Source: Nocardioides humilatus (GTDB taxonomy: Bacteria; Actinomycetota; Actinomycetes; Propionibacteriales; Nocardioidaceae). From it: a stretch of DNA of 64,000 bases. Positions 28,793 through 36,590 of the stretch are shown here, one piece after another; position 1 is the first letter of the stretch, and each line of letters starts with the position of its first letter. The stretch is from NCBI RefSeq assembly GCF_008373755.1, contig NZ_VUJV01000005.1:117148-181147 (forward strand), written 5' to 3'. The position numbers and the translations under genes were made by a program. The notes beneath the pieces are model-generated. The model did no database searches, had not been told where the DNA came from, and saw only the letters and a program-made list of their open reading frames with translations.

Positions 28793-29608
28793 ATGACCAC
28801 CTCGACCCCGCCAGCGACCGTCCCGACGGCGTCAACGAGAAGGCGGCAGCCGATCGTGCCTCCGTACCACGGGGCGTGGGGATTTCTGGGGCTGCCGGTC
28901 GTCATGGGCATCGCCGCGGCCGGCTGGTCGCCCTGGCTACCGCTCCTGGTCGTGACCTGGGTCGCGGCCTATCCGATGAGCTGGGCCCTCACGGGTACGC
29001 TGACAGCGCGGCGGCGTGGGCGGTTCCGCCGCGCCCTGCTGATCTGGGGCCCCCTGTGCGTGCTCGGCGGGGCTCCACTCCTGCTCGTCCACCCGTGGTT
29101 GCTCTGGAGCCTTGCCGCCTACGGGTTGCTGTTCGCTGTGAATGTGCAGCAGGCGGGTACGCGTCGCGAACGGTCGTTGGTCAACGACCTCGTCCTGATC
29201 GTTGAGTGCGCGCTGCTCGTGCCGTTGCTCGCCGGTGTCGTCGCCGATCGGAACGGCTTCGCGCTTCCGGTCGGGGCGATGACGACCGGCCCGGTCGTCG
29301 CGGCGACCGTCGCCGTGGGGCTGACGCTCGTCGGATCGACCTTGCACGTGAAGTCGTTGATCCGCGAGCGCACCAACCCCACGTTCGCCCGAGTGTCGAG
29401 GTGCTTCTCGCTCCTCGCCCCCGCACCGATGCTGGGCGTCTGCCTCGCCACGGGTGCTTCTGGCTGGTTGGCGGCTGCGTTCCTGTTCGCGGCCGCGCGC
29501 TCGATCTGGGCCCACGACCCCACGTGGCGCCCCGCACGCATCGGCATGGTCGAGCTGGTCTGCCTGATGGCCGTGGCCCTGACCGGCCTGATGGTGCTTC
29601 CGAGCTGA
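28793..29608 (+). CDS. YwiC-like membrane protein
   Basis: A 271-residue polytopic membrane protein of about eight segments. The N-terminal PYHGAWGFLGLPVVMG matches the HGAW signature of the YwiC-like family. In Bacillus, ywiC is linked to narK, fnr and narGHJI, and the same association is seen here, but the function is not established. ATG at 28793 has AGGAG at 28781. It converges with the PNPOx-like gene with only three bases between the stops. Confidence 0.8.
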   Translation: MTTSTPPATVPTASTRRRQPIVPPYHGAWGFLGLPVVMGIAAAGWSPWLPLLVVTWVAAYPMSWALTGTLTARRRGRFRRALLIWGPLCVLGGAPLLLVHPWLLWSLAAYGLLFAVNVQQAGTRRERSLVNDLVLIVECALLVPLLAGVVADRNGFALPVGAMTTGPVVAATVAVGLTLVGSTLHVKSLIRERTNPTFARVSRCFSLLAPAPMLGVCLATGASGWLAAAFLFAAARSIWAHDPTWRPARIGMVELVCLMAVALTGLMVLPS

Positions 29609-29611
29609 GGT

Positions 29612-30058
29612 CTAGACGGCGGATGCTCGCCGTACAGGGAGCTCTTCCAACGGGTGCCATCCCTGCCCCAGCCGACGGCCAGTCAGGGTGACCCAGGGGA
29701 GCCGCAGCCACGACGCATCGTCGCGGTTCACCCACCGGGGCGGTTGCGGAGCCGTGCGCTCTTCCTCGTGCAGCTCGTGGGGCGGCACGCGGCACCCGAT
29801 GCCGCGGGCAACCACGGACCAGCCGTGGCGGCGGGTGTAGTCGACGTGGTCGACCTCGAAGACGAGCGGTACCCCGTCGGCGTACCGGTCGAGCAGGGTG
29901 TCGGGCGCGGTCCGCACGAGTACGGCGTCCCCGACGACCATGTAGTTGACCGGCACGACCTCGGGGCCGGTCGGCCGGTTGAAGACGACCCGGCCGAACA
30001 CGCCGGCGCGAAGGAGCTCGTCGCACTCGTCGTAGGACAGCTCGTGGAGGGAAGCCAT
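29612..30058 (-). CDS. Pyridoxamine 5'-phosphate oxidase-like flavin protein (first)
   Basis: A 148-residue split-barrel protein: LSYDECDELLRAGVFGRVVF, VVPVNYMVVGDAVLVRT and FEVDHVDYTRRHGWSVVARG are hallmarks of PNPOx/F420-type flavin-binding barrels. The active substrate is unknown. ATG at 30058 has GGAG eight bases upstream; the longer open frame upstream crosses a hairpin and the regulatory region and is rejected. Similar proteins belong to the mycobacterial dormancy regulon. A paralogue lies at 34992. Confidence 0.82.
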   Translation of the reverse strand: MASLHELSYDECDELLRAGVFGRVVFNRPTGPEVVPVNYMVVGDAVLVRTAPDTLLDRYADGVPLVFEVDHVDYTRRHGWSVVARGIGCRVPPHELHEEERTAPQPPRWVNRDDASWLRLPWVTLTGRRLGQGWHPLEELPVRRASAV

Positions 30059-30095
30059 GGGTGTGCTCCAGTCTTCAGACGGGGTTGGGTCGCCA

Positions 30096-30133
30096 AGCCG
30101 AAGGGCCTGGCGGTAGCGCCAGGCCCTTCGGCT
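30096..30133 (-). terminator. Perfect 17-bp hairpin before the first PNPOx gene
   Basis: Arms 30096-30112 and 30117-30133 are perfectly complementary with a GTAG loop. It lies between the DoxX-like gene (ends 30310) and the PNPOx gene (starts 30058), all on the minus strand. It can be a terminator for the upstream transcript or a 5' leader structure of the PNPOx message, 38 bp before its ATG. Confidence 0.55.
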
Positions 30134-30265
30134 CCCGGCGCCGCTCCGATGGGGAACCTGACGGCGTCGAGGGTGTCGGCGGGCGAAGGGGACAGGTTCG
30201 CGAGCCTTTGTTTCAGTGTCGGTTCGCCGGTGGCGCCGAGGCAGGGTCCGCGGGCCTTTCGGCCG

Positions 30266-30281
30266 AAGGACCAAAGTCCTT
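30266..30281 (-). promoter_or_regulatory. DosR-like box before the first PNPOx gene
   Basis: AAGGACCAAAGTCCTT is a perfect AAGGAC-N4-GTCCTT palindrome, read on the minus strand as GGACTTTGGTCC. A second degenerate copy (GGGCCTTTCGGCC) is at 30252-30264. Both are in the 251-bp gap between DoxX-like and PNPOx genes, about 200 bp before the PNPOx start; the rest of this gap holds only the hairpin at 30096. Confidence 0.6.
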
Positions 30282-30309
30282 TTTCGACGGAGAATGCCTG
30301 CGGCGGCCG

Positions 30310-30894
30310 TCAGCGTAGGACGGGAATCCTCGTCACGATCGCGGTCTTCGCCCACGCCTTGCCGAAGCCCCAGGTGTCGCCGGCGAGGGTGAGCGCCAGG
30401 ACCGTCAGGGCAACGAGGCCGATGAGGTGGTCGTCGATGAACGGGTGGTTGTCCAGCGGCATCGACGCGAGCCACATGAGTCCGTAGAGGACGCTGCCGG
30501 TGACCGCTGCGAGCCGCATGCCGATGCCCAGGGTCAGTGCGACGCCGATGCCGGCCAGGCCGAGCATGAACATCCAGTCGGCCCAGGTGTCACCCGCCAT
30601 GCTGGTGAAGAAGTCGTGCATCGGGTTGTCGGCCGGCACCCCGAAGCTCAAGAACCCGAAGGTCGGGCTGCCTCCGTGGATCCACGCAGCGTCACCGAAG
30701 CGGTCGACCGCGCCTGTCTGGTCGTTGACGCCGGTGTGGAAGCCCAGGGCGAGAAGCTTGTCGGCGAAGGCCCACAGGAAGGTCAGGCCGAAGCCGATCC
30801 TCAGTGCCGCGAGCCCTCGACGTGCGTTGACGTGGGTGACGATGTCCTGCTCGACCATCACGGCGAGCTGCGGATCGTGCTGTACGGCGGTCAT
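30310..30894 (-). CDS. DoxX-like membrane protein
   Basis: A 194-residue protein with about four membrane segments (around RRGLAALRIGFGLTFLWAFADK, WMFMLGLAGIGVALTLGIGM, AAVTGSVLYGLMWLAS and a last LIGLVALTVLALTLAG). The pattern fits DoxX/DoxD-type quinone-linked membrane proteins, whose members include thiosulfate:quinone oxidoreductase subunits; the activity here is unknown. ATG at 30894. It lies 58 bp downstream of the universal stress protein gene on the same strand and may be in its transcript, although a GGGG...CCCC hairpin (30909-30924) separates them. Confidence 0.75.
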   Translation of the reverse strand: MTAVQHDPQLAVMVEQDIVTHVNARRGLAALRIGFGLTFLWAFADKLLALGFHTGVNDQTGAVDRFGDAAWIHGGSPTFGFLSFGVPADNPMHDFFTSMAGDTWADWMFMLGLAGIGVALTLGIGMRLAAVTGSVLYGLMWLASMPLDNHPFIDDHLIGLVALTVLALTLAGDTWGFGKAWAKTAIVTRIPVLR

Positions 30895-30952
30895 GTCGTT
30901 TCCGTTCCGGGGCTATCAGACCCCGTTGGTGGTGGTGCTCTGATGGGTGCGC

Positions 30953-31810
30953 TCAGCGTGCGAGTGCGGTCGCGGCCTCGGGGACGATCGCGATGGTCGT
31001 GTGGGCCCGTTCGAGGACTGCGGTGGAGATCGCGCCCACGATGTGGCGGGCGACGGAGTCGATGGGATGCCGACCGATGACGACGAGGTCGTGGCGGTCG
31101 GCGATCGCCGACAGCGCAGCTGCGGCGAAACCCTGGGTGGTGTGTGCGGCGACCGCGACCTCGGGATAGTGCTCCCGGAATCCCGCGATCGATTCGGCGA
31201 CGGCGATGCGGCTCGCGTGCTCGTATGTCTCGTCGAGATAGGTGTGCAGGATGGTGAGCGGTTGGGATCGCAGGGACGCCTGGCGGAAGGCGAAGTCGAT
31301 GATCGGCAGCGATTCGGCGGTGGCATCCGCGCCCACGATCACGCCTCGCTTGACCCGCAGCTCAGTGCCGGGCCGGCACACGACCACCGGACAGGCGGCC
31401 CGCTTCATGACCGTGGCCCCGACCGATCCCAGCAGCTTGCTGGTGATCGGTCCGTGTCCGCGCGACCCGAGCACGACGAGGTGAGCCGACTCGGCGGCCT
31501 CGATGAGGGCGATCCGAGGGTCGGTCATGACGGCGAGGGTCTCGACGGGCAACCCCGACCGGTGGTGGATGGCGAGCTCGGCAGCAGCCGATGCGGTGCT
31601 CTGCGCTGCGACGAACAGGTCGTCGGTGGAACAGGCGTAGGCCGCGCCCATGCTGGCGGCCACCAGGGCCGGGGCTTCGACACAGGCACTCAGGACGACG
31701 AGCGGACGCCGCTCGAAGGCGGCCTGCTCGGCCGCCCACTGGACCGCTCGGTCCGCCTCAGGCGAACCGTCGGCACCGACCACGATGCTTCCCGGCTGGA
31801 TCTTCGTCAT
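30953..31810 (-). CDS. Universal stress protein with two Usp domains
   Basis: A 285-residue protein with tandem Usp domains. The first has IVVGADGSPEADRAV and the ATP-binding signature GSRGHGPITSKLLGSVG, the second VIVGADATAES and GRHPIDSVARHIVGAIS; the second nucleotide site is less canonical. Tandem Usp proteins of this kind are the largest class of genes in the mycobacterial DosR regulon. ATG at 31810. A DosR-like palindrome lies 57-72 bp upstream. Confidence 0.9.
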   Translation of the reverse strand: MTKIQPGSIVVGADGSPEADRAVQWAAEQAAFERRPLVVLSACVEAPALVAASMGAAYACSTDDLFVAAQSTASAAAELAIHHRSGLPVETLAVMTDPRIALIEAAESAHLVVLGSRGHGPITSKLLGSVGATVMKRAACPVVVCRPGTELRVKRGVIVGADATAESLPIIDFAFRQASLRSQPLTILHTYLDETYEHASRIAVAESIAGFREHYPEVAVAAHTTQGFAAAALSAIADRHDLVVIGRHPIDSVARHIVGAISTAVLERAHTTIAIVPEAATALAR

Positions 31811-31866
31811 GGCTTGAGCCTGCTCTCCTGGCTGCGGTCGCGGTACGGGCAGAGTCCCCCAGGGCG

Positions 31867-31882
31867 GGGGACCTTCGGCCCC
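31867..31882 (-). promoter_or_regulatory. DosR-like box before the universal stress gene
   Basis: GGGGACCTTCGGCCCC fits GGGAC-CTTC-GGCCC, a common form of DosR operator. It lies exactly between the stop of the nitroreductase-like gene and the Usp start, 57 bp upstream of the latter. Confidence 0.6.
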
Positions 31883-32742
31883 TAACGCGCTAGGACCTCG
31901 GCCAGCGGCCGGCGTGGCGTCCGCGGGAGCTGGCTGCGCCCGATCGCCTGCCATCCGATCCGCACCAGCACGTGCGGCACGACCGCCCCGTGGGTCTCGT
32001 CGTGGCGAAGGGTGGTGCGTACGGCGTCGACGTCGGCCGGCAGGCTGAGCGGTACGACGGACAACCCTTCCCGGGTCGCGCGCAGCCACATCGAGCTCAA
32101 CGCCTCACCGCTCTGCAACCAGGCCGCTGGCTCGTCGACCTCGGCGCCGATCACGATCGCGCCGTCGCTGCTCTCGACCACCGCGCGGGTCTCGGCGACG
32201 GTCGGGATGTCGGGCCGGGGGAACGCCGGGACGGCGCTGACGAGGTGTCCTTGCTTGGTCAGGAGCTCGAGACGGATCCGGGTGCCGACATCGGTGACCG
32301 GCAGCGCCACAGCGCCGCGGGCACGCGCCTCTTCCGCGAGCCCTTCGAGGGCCGCGGCCGGCACCGGCCACGAGGTGAAACGGCGGCGGTCGGTGCAGCG
32401 GGCCCGCAGAGCGGCGATGTCCTCGGCAGCGCTGGGGGAGGGCTCCGACCGGAGCAGCGAGATCTCGGCCAGCAGGTCGCTCCGGGGACCTTCCGGCAGG
32501 CGGGTCACTTCAGTGTCGAGCGACAGCGCTCGCGCCGCGTAGCGGAAGTGGTCGAGCGCCGCGCCGCAGCTCATCACCAGATTGCGCCCGCGCAGGTCGT
32601 CGTCGGGTAGTAGGCGGGTCCGGTCGGCGTACAGCCGGACCCGCCCCCTCCCGGTGTGCCACATCCACGGCTGGGTGTTGTGCACGCTCGGCGCCAGGCA
32701 AGCGAGCTCCACCAGCCTTTCGAGAACCGGCTGTCCGATCAC
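31882..32742 (-). CDS. Acg-type nitroreductase family protein
   Basis: A 286-residue FMN-binding-like protein. The LACLAPSVHNTQPWMW segment is the signature of the Acg subfamily of nitroreductases, which includes mycobacterial Rv2032, Rv3127 and Rv3131 of the DosR regulon. LRARCTDRRRFTSWPVP and the C-terminal VPHVLVRIGW also fit. Acg proteins are thought to hold or sequester FMN; enzymatic activity is doubtful. The GTG start overlaps the stop of the BON-like gene (GTGA), so the two are coupled. Confidence 0.83.
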   Translation of the reverse strand: MIGQPVLERLVELACLAPSVHNTQPWMWHTGRGRVRLYADRTRLLPDDDLRGRNLVMSCGAALDHFRYAARALSLDTEVTRLPEGPRSDLLAEISLLRSEPSPSAAEDIAALRARCTDRRRFTSWPVPAAALEGLAEEARARGAVALPVTDVGTRIRLELLTKQGHLVSAVPAFPRPDIPTVAETRAVVESSDGAIVIGAEVDEPAAWLQSGEALSSMWLRATREGLSVVPLSLPADVDAVRTTLRHDETHGAVVPHVLVRIGWQAIGRSQLPRTPRRPLAEVLAR

Positions 32743-32945
32743 GACACCCGCACCTCCACCACGCCGGGGACCGAACGGGCGAGGAGTGCGGCGATGCTGC
32801 GCTGGCCAGAGCCAGGGGGCGCGGTGAGCTCGACGATCCCCTCCCGGACGTCGACCAGCCAGTCACGCAGCCCGGTCGACACCAAGATCACCTGGATGTC
32901 GTGCTCCAGGTGGTCGTCGGACTTCGTGAGCTCGCGCTCCAGCAT
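32739..32945 (-). CDS. BON-like mini-protein
   Basis: A 68-residue protein. The pattern LRDWLVDVREGIVELTAPPG followed by LLARSVPGVVEVRV is that of one BON domain, a putative ligand- or membrane-binding fold. No signal peptide is evident. ATG at 32945 with GGAG eight bases before; the GTG at 32975 is a worse start. Coupling to the nitroreductase-like gene suggests the two proteins work together. Its promoter faces that of devR. Confidence 0.62.
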   Translation of the reverse strand: MLERELTKSDDHLEHDIQVILVSTGLRDWLVDVREGIVELTAPPGSGQRSIAALLARSVPGVVEVRVS

Positions 32946-33009
32946 GTGAGGGACTCCGTTTCCTTGTGGGGGCACGGCAAGCGTGTCGCTGCGGGACGCG
33001 GCGCCAGCA

Positions 33010-33023
33010 GGGCCGAAAGTCCC
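33010..33023. promoter_or_regulatory. DosR-like box in the BON/devR divergent promoter
   Basis: GGGCCGAAAGTCCC, read on the minus strand as GGGACTTTCGGCCC. It is 59-72 bp from each start codon, 65 bp from the BON-like gene and 58 bp from the devR-like gene, so it may control the nitroreductase operon and autoregulate the regulator. Confidence 0.6.
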
Positions 33024-33081
33024 GGGCCTCGGAGTCCTTGGAACCGCTGTGGACGGGCCTTCCCGCGGCTAGCGTGGAGAC

Positions 33082-33759
33082 ATGAGCGACGCCCCGACCT
33101 CGTCCGACGCACGTGCGCCGATCAGGATCTTCTTGCTGGACGATCACGAGGTCGTGCGGCGCGGCATGCGCGAGTTGCTCGAGAGCGAGCCCGACTTCGA
33201 AGTGATCGGCGAGTCGGGCTCGGCCGAGGAGGCGACGCGCCGGATCCCGGCCCTCCGTCCCGACGTCGCGATCCTCGATGGCCGCCTGCCCGACGGCTCA
33301 GGCATCGACGTGTGTCGCGACATCCGCTCACAGGATCCCGGCATCGCGGCGCTGATCCTCACGTCCTACGACGACGACGACGCGCTCTTCGCCGCCATCA
33401 TGGCCGGGGCGGCCGGCTACGTGCTCAAGCAGGTGCGGGGGAGTGACCTCATCGACATGGTGCGACGGGTCGCGGCCGGCCAGTCGACGCTCGACCCGTC
33501 GGTGACCCTGCAGGTGCTGGAGCGGGTCCGCAACGGTCCGCCGGTCGACCGGGAGCTGGAGGCACTGACCGAGCAGGAGCAGCGGATCTTGGACCTCATC
33601 GGCCAGGGGATGACCAACCGGCAGATCGCAGGTGAGCTGTTTCTCGCCGAGAAGACCGTGAAGAACTACGTGTCGTCGCTGCTCGCGAAGCTCGGGCTCT
33701 CCAGCCGCACCCAGGCGGCGATCTTCGCGGTCAAGCACACGCGGCCGACCGGCGAGTGA
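33082..33759 (+). CDS. devR: DevR/DosR-like response regulator
   Basis: NarL/LuxR-type response regulator of 225 residues. The receiver has DDHEVVRRGMRELLE at the start, phospho-acceptor Asp66 (AILDGRLPDGSGID), LTSY and YVLK. The DNA-binding domain reads FLAEKTVKNYVSSLLAKLG, almost the same as the mycobacterial DosR helix, including the base-contacting Lys-x2-Lys-Asn (K191, K194, N195). On that basis I infer the same GGGAC-N4-GTCCC target, which recurs in this region. It is encoded ten bases before its partner kinase. Confidence 0.88.
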   Translation: MSDAPTSSDARAPIRIFLLDDHEVVRRGMRELLESEPDFEVIGESGSAEEATRRIPALRPDVAILDGRLPDGSGIDVCRDIRSQDPGIAALILTSYDDDDALFAAIMAGAAGYVLKQVRGSDLIDMVRRVAAGQSTLDPSVTLQVLERVRNGPPVDRELEALTEQEQRILDLIGQGMTNRQIAGELFLAEKTVKNYVSSLLAKLGLSSRTQAAIFAVKHTRPTGE

Positions 33760-33769
33760 CGGCCGACCG

Positions 33770-34984
33770 ATGACGGAGCCGGACCGCGCGGGGCTCCAGG
33801 GCGCCGACTTCGAGGAGCTGGTCCGCGAGGTCGAGGCTCGGATGCAGGGTGCCCTCGACCAGCAGGCGAGGTTGCGGCTCCTGCTCGACGCGGTCGTGAC
33901 GATGGCCGCCGATCTCACGCTCGATGGCGTCCTGTCGCGCATCGTGGCCATCGCCAGTCGCCTCGCCGATGCCCGCTATGCCGCGCTGGGGGTTCTCGGT
34001 GACGCCGACGAGCAACCGCTCCGCACCTTCATTCACCACGGGATCTCCGCGGACGTCGCTGTTGAGATCGGCGACCTCCCGCGCGGCCACGGACTGCTCG
34101 GCCTCATCATCGACCGGCCCGAGCCCCTTCGCCTGCACGACATCGCCGAGCACCCCGAGTCCTACGGCTTCCCGCCCAACCACCCGCCGATGCACTCCTT
34201 CCTCGGAGTTCCGGTCAGGATCCGCGACCGCGTCTTCGGCAACCTCTACCTGACGGAGAAGCGCGACGGTACCGACTTCACGGCAGAGGATGAGGAGATC
34301 GTCATCGCGCTGGCGGCGGCAGCCGGTGTGACGATCGAGAACGCCCGGCTCTACGAGGAAGCACAGCAGGCGCGCGAGGACCGCGAACGCCTTCTGGTTC
34401 TCGAGGACCGCGACCGGATCGGCCGCGACCTGCATGACCTGATCATCCAGCGGCTGTTCGCGGTCGGCCTCGGGTTGCAGAGCAGCAGTCGACTGGTCGC
34501 CCAGCCGGAGGTGTCGAAGCGGCTCGAGCAGGCGGTCGACGACATCGACGCCACGATCAAGGACATCCGCCGCACGATCTTCGCGCTCGGCGCGCCCGAC
34601 TTGTCCGACGACGTGCAGGCCGAGGTCACCCGACTGGTCGACCGCGCGGCCGCGACCCTCAAGTTTCGACCCGAGCTGTCGTTCATCGGGCCGGTGCGCA
34701 CGCTGATCAATGAAGATCTGGTCCCCGACCTTCTCGCCGTCCTCGGCGAAGCGCTCTCCAACGCCGCGCGGCACGCGTTCGCGTCGTCGGGGGCGGTGGT
34801 CGTCTCCGCCGGTGACGAGATCGTCCTGACGGTCATCGACGACGGCCGGGCGATGCCTCCCGACATCGTCGAAAGCGGACTCGCCAACATCCGCCGCCGA
34901 GCCGAGCAGCGCGGCGGCACGTTCTCGGTCGAGTCGAGCCCCGGGGAGGGCACCACCTTGCGGTGGGCCGTCCCCCGGGTCTGA
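33770..34984 (+). CDS. devS: DevS/DosT-like GAF sensor histidine kinase
   Basis: A 404-residue kinase: one GAF domain (about 45-195), a DHp helix with EDRDRIGRDLHDLIIQRLF (phospho-His222) of the HisKA_3 type, and an HATPase domain (EALSNAARHAFA ... GLANIRRRAEQRGG). The GAF segment GHGLLGLIIDRPEPLRLHDI and PPNHPPMHSFLGVPVRIRD closely resembles the heme-binding GAF-A domain of mycobacterial DevS; His138 in NHPPM is a candidate heme ligand. Unlike DevS, it has a single GAF domain. Predicted to sense oxygen, NO or redox state and phosphorylate the DevR-like regulator. Confidence 0.85.
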   Translation: MTEPDRAGLQGADFEELVREVEARMQGALDQQARLRLLLDAVVTMAADLTLDGVLSRIVAIASRLADARYAALGVLGDADEQPLRTFIHHGISADVAVEIGDLPRGHGLLGLIIDRPEPLRLHDIAEHPESYGFPPNHPPMHSFLGVPVRIRDRVFGNLYLTEKRDGTDFTAEDEEIVIALAAAAGVTIENARLYEEAQQAREDRERLLVLEDRDRIGRDLHDLIIQRLFAVGLGLQSSSRLVAQPEVSKRLEQAVDDIDATIKDIRRTIFALGAPDLSDDVQAEVTRLVDRAAATLKFRPELSFIGPVRTLINEDLVPDLLAVLGEALSNAARHAFASSGAVVVSAGDEIVLTVIDDGRAMPPDIVESGLANIRRRAEQRGGTFSVESSPGEGTTLRWAVPRV

Positions 34985-34991
34985 CTCCGCC

Positions 34992-35402
34992 TCAGGCCGG
35001 GATCAGGCGCCGCCCCCGGACGACGTCCGCCACGATCCTCAGGTGGTAGCTCCGCGTCCCGTCGGCCCACGGGTGCGGGTGCTCGCCCGACGGCGGGATC
35101 AACGGCGACTCGTGGGTCGCGCGGCCGCGCACGACGACCGACCAGCCCGACTCGGTGTAGTCGTCGAGAGAATCCACCTCGAAAGCCACCCGGCTGTTGG
35201 TCGCGGCGCGAGCCACGACGCCGTACGCCGACGTGGAGATGAGGATGTCCTCGCCGTCCATCGCGTAATTGATGGGAAGGACGTCGGGCCCCGAGTCGTC
35301 CTCGAAGGCGATCCGGCCGACCTGCTGCGACTGCAACAGGTGGATGCACTCCGGATGCGGGATGTCGCGCAGCTTGCTGCTGTACCAGTGGTCGGTGCTC
35401 AT
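34992..35402 (-). CDS. Pyridoxamine 5'-phosphate oxidase-like flavin protein (second)
   Basis: A 136-residue split-barrel protein paralogous to the one at 29612: IHLLQSQQVGRIAF, DVLPINYAMDGEDILISTS and FEVDSLDDYTESGWSVVVRG. The short YSSKLRDIPHPECIH N-terminus precedes the barrel. ATG at 35402 follows a DosR-like box by 57 bp. It converges with the kinase gene, with seven bases between the stops. Confidence 0.82.
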   Translation of the reverse strand: MSTDHWYSSKLRDIPHPECIHLLQSQQVGRIAFEDDSGPDVLPINYAMDGEDILISTSAYGVVARAATNSRVAFEVDSLDDYTESGWSVVVRGRATHESPLIPPSGEHPHPWADGTRSYHLRIVADVVRGRRLIPA

Positions 35403-35458
35403 GACTCGACGATGCCTCGGCTCCGCTGCGGGCGCACCGGCCGTTGGTCGGCGACTGG

Positions 35459-35474
35459 GGGGACCTTCGACCCC
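35459..35474 (-). promoter_or_regulatory. DosR-like box before the second PNPOx gene
   Basis: GGGGACCTTCGACCCC, the same form as the box at 31867 with one change, 57 bp upstream of the ATG at 35402. The identical 57-bp distance to the start in both cases supports a functional promoter element. Confidence 0.6.
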
Positions 35475-35525
35475 TCCTGCGTAAAGCCGTTGGCGCGCCG
35501 ACCTGCGCTCCGTCACTCTTGCGGC

Positions 35526-36518
35526 GTGACGTGGTCCAGCGCTGTGTGGGGGACGGGGGAGTTCGCTAGCGAGCTCCTCACGTTCGTCACCGACGCCGTG
35601 GGCGAGCCCACGGTGTTCGAGCCGCTGAAGATCCGGCCGTGGTCGACGGTCTGGCGGGTGGAGGTCGGTGGCGAGAAGTACTGGGCCAAGCAGAACTGCC
35701 CGGGGCAGGCGCACGAGGCGGCGCTCCTGAGCGCGCTCCAGCCGATCGCGCCGGACTACGTCGTACCGGTGGTCGCGGCCGATCCCGGTCGCGACCTGCT
35801 ACTGACCCCGCACCTCGGTGTGACCCTGCACGAGCGGGGCGGCGACCACGACGTCGACCTCTGGTGCCGGATCGTCCGTGATGCCGCGCTGCTGCAGCGA
35901 GCCGCAGCGCCGCACATCGATGACCTGCCGCTGACGGCGCTCGCTCCCGAGTGCGCGACCACCTACGTGGCCGACGCTGTCGGCCGCCTCAACGCGTTGG
36001 CGCCGGACGATCCGCGGCGGCTCCCCGACGACGTGGCTCGTCGGCTCGAGGCCCTGCTGCCGCGGCTCGAGAGCTGGTCGGACCAGGTGGGCGAGCTCGA
36101 CCTCCCGTTGACGATCAACCACAACGACCTCCATGCCAACAATGTCGTCGCTGGCGCCGACGACCGACCGCTGCGGTTCTTCGACTTCGGCGACGCGATG
36201 GCGACCGAGCCGCTCGGTGCCCTGCTGATCGCGCTCAACATCAGCGCCGACGAGCTCGACGCCGGTCCTGACGACCTCCGACTCCGCCGGATCGCCGATG
36301 CGGCGCTCGAGGTTTGGTCCGACCATGCCCCGATGCGCTCACTCCGCGCGGCGCTGCCGGCAGCCCTCCAATTGGCCCGACTGGCCAAGATCGAGTCCTG
36401 GCGCCGCTGCATCACGACGATGACTCCTGAAGAGCGCGGCGAGTACGGCTCAGCACCCGCGGACTGGCTAGGTACGCTGCTCGAGGAACCACCGGTGGGA
36501 TACCTCCCGCCAATGTGA
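35526..36518 (+). CDS. Aminoglycoside phosphotransferase-family protein
   Basis: A 330-residue kinase-like protein. The catalytic loop INHNDLHANNVV (HxDxxxxN) and the metal-binding FFDFGDA (DFG-like) are clear; the N-lobe VWRVEVGGEKYWAKQNCPGQ carries the probable ATP Lys. GTG at 35526 starts the recognisable protein; the longer upstream frame is antisense to the PNPOx gene. Such APH-fold proteins phosphorylate small molecules, only some of them antibiotics. The substrate is unknown. Confidence 0.8.
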   Translation: MTWSSAVWGTGEFASELLTFVTDAVGEPTVFEPLKIRPWSTVWRVEVGGEKYWAKQNCPGQAHEAALLSALQPIAPDYVVPVVAADPGRDLLLTPHLGVTLHERGGDHDVDLWCRIVRDAALLQRAAAPHIDDLPLTALAPECATTYVADAVGRLNALAPDDPRRLPDDVARRLEALLPRLESWSDQVGELDLPLTINHNDLHANNVVAGADDRPLRFFDFGDAMATEPLGALLIALNISADELDAGPDDLRLRRIADAALEVWSDHAPMRSLRAALPAALQLARLAKIESWRRCITTMTPEERGEYGSAPADWLGTLLEEPPVGYLPPM

Positions 36519-36590
36519 CGCTACGGGCTCGGCGTGGCGATACTGGATGCGCTGCGCGGGTGCCGACCCGCGACTTACTGAGAGGTACGG

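Noticed and set aside
26912-29608. Long overlapping frames across narK genes
   Set aside because: Extensions in the wrong frame of the YwiC-like gene; its ATG at 28793 has a good Shine-Dalgarno sequence.
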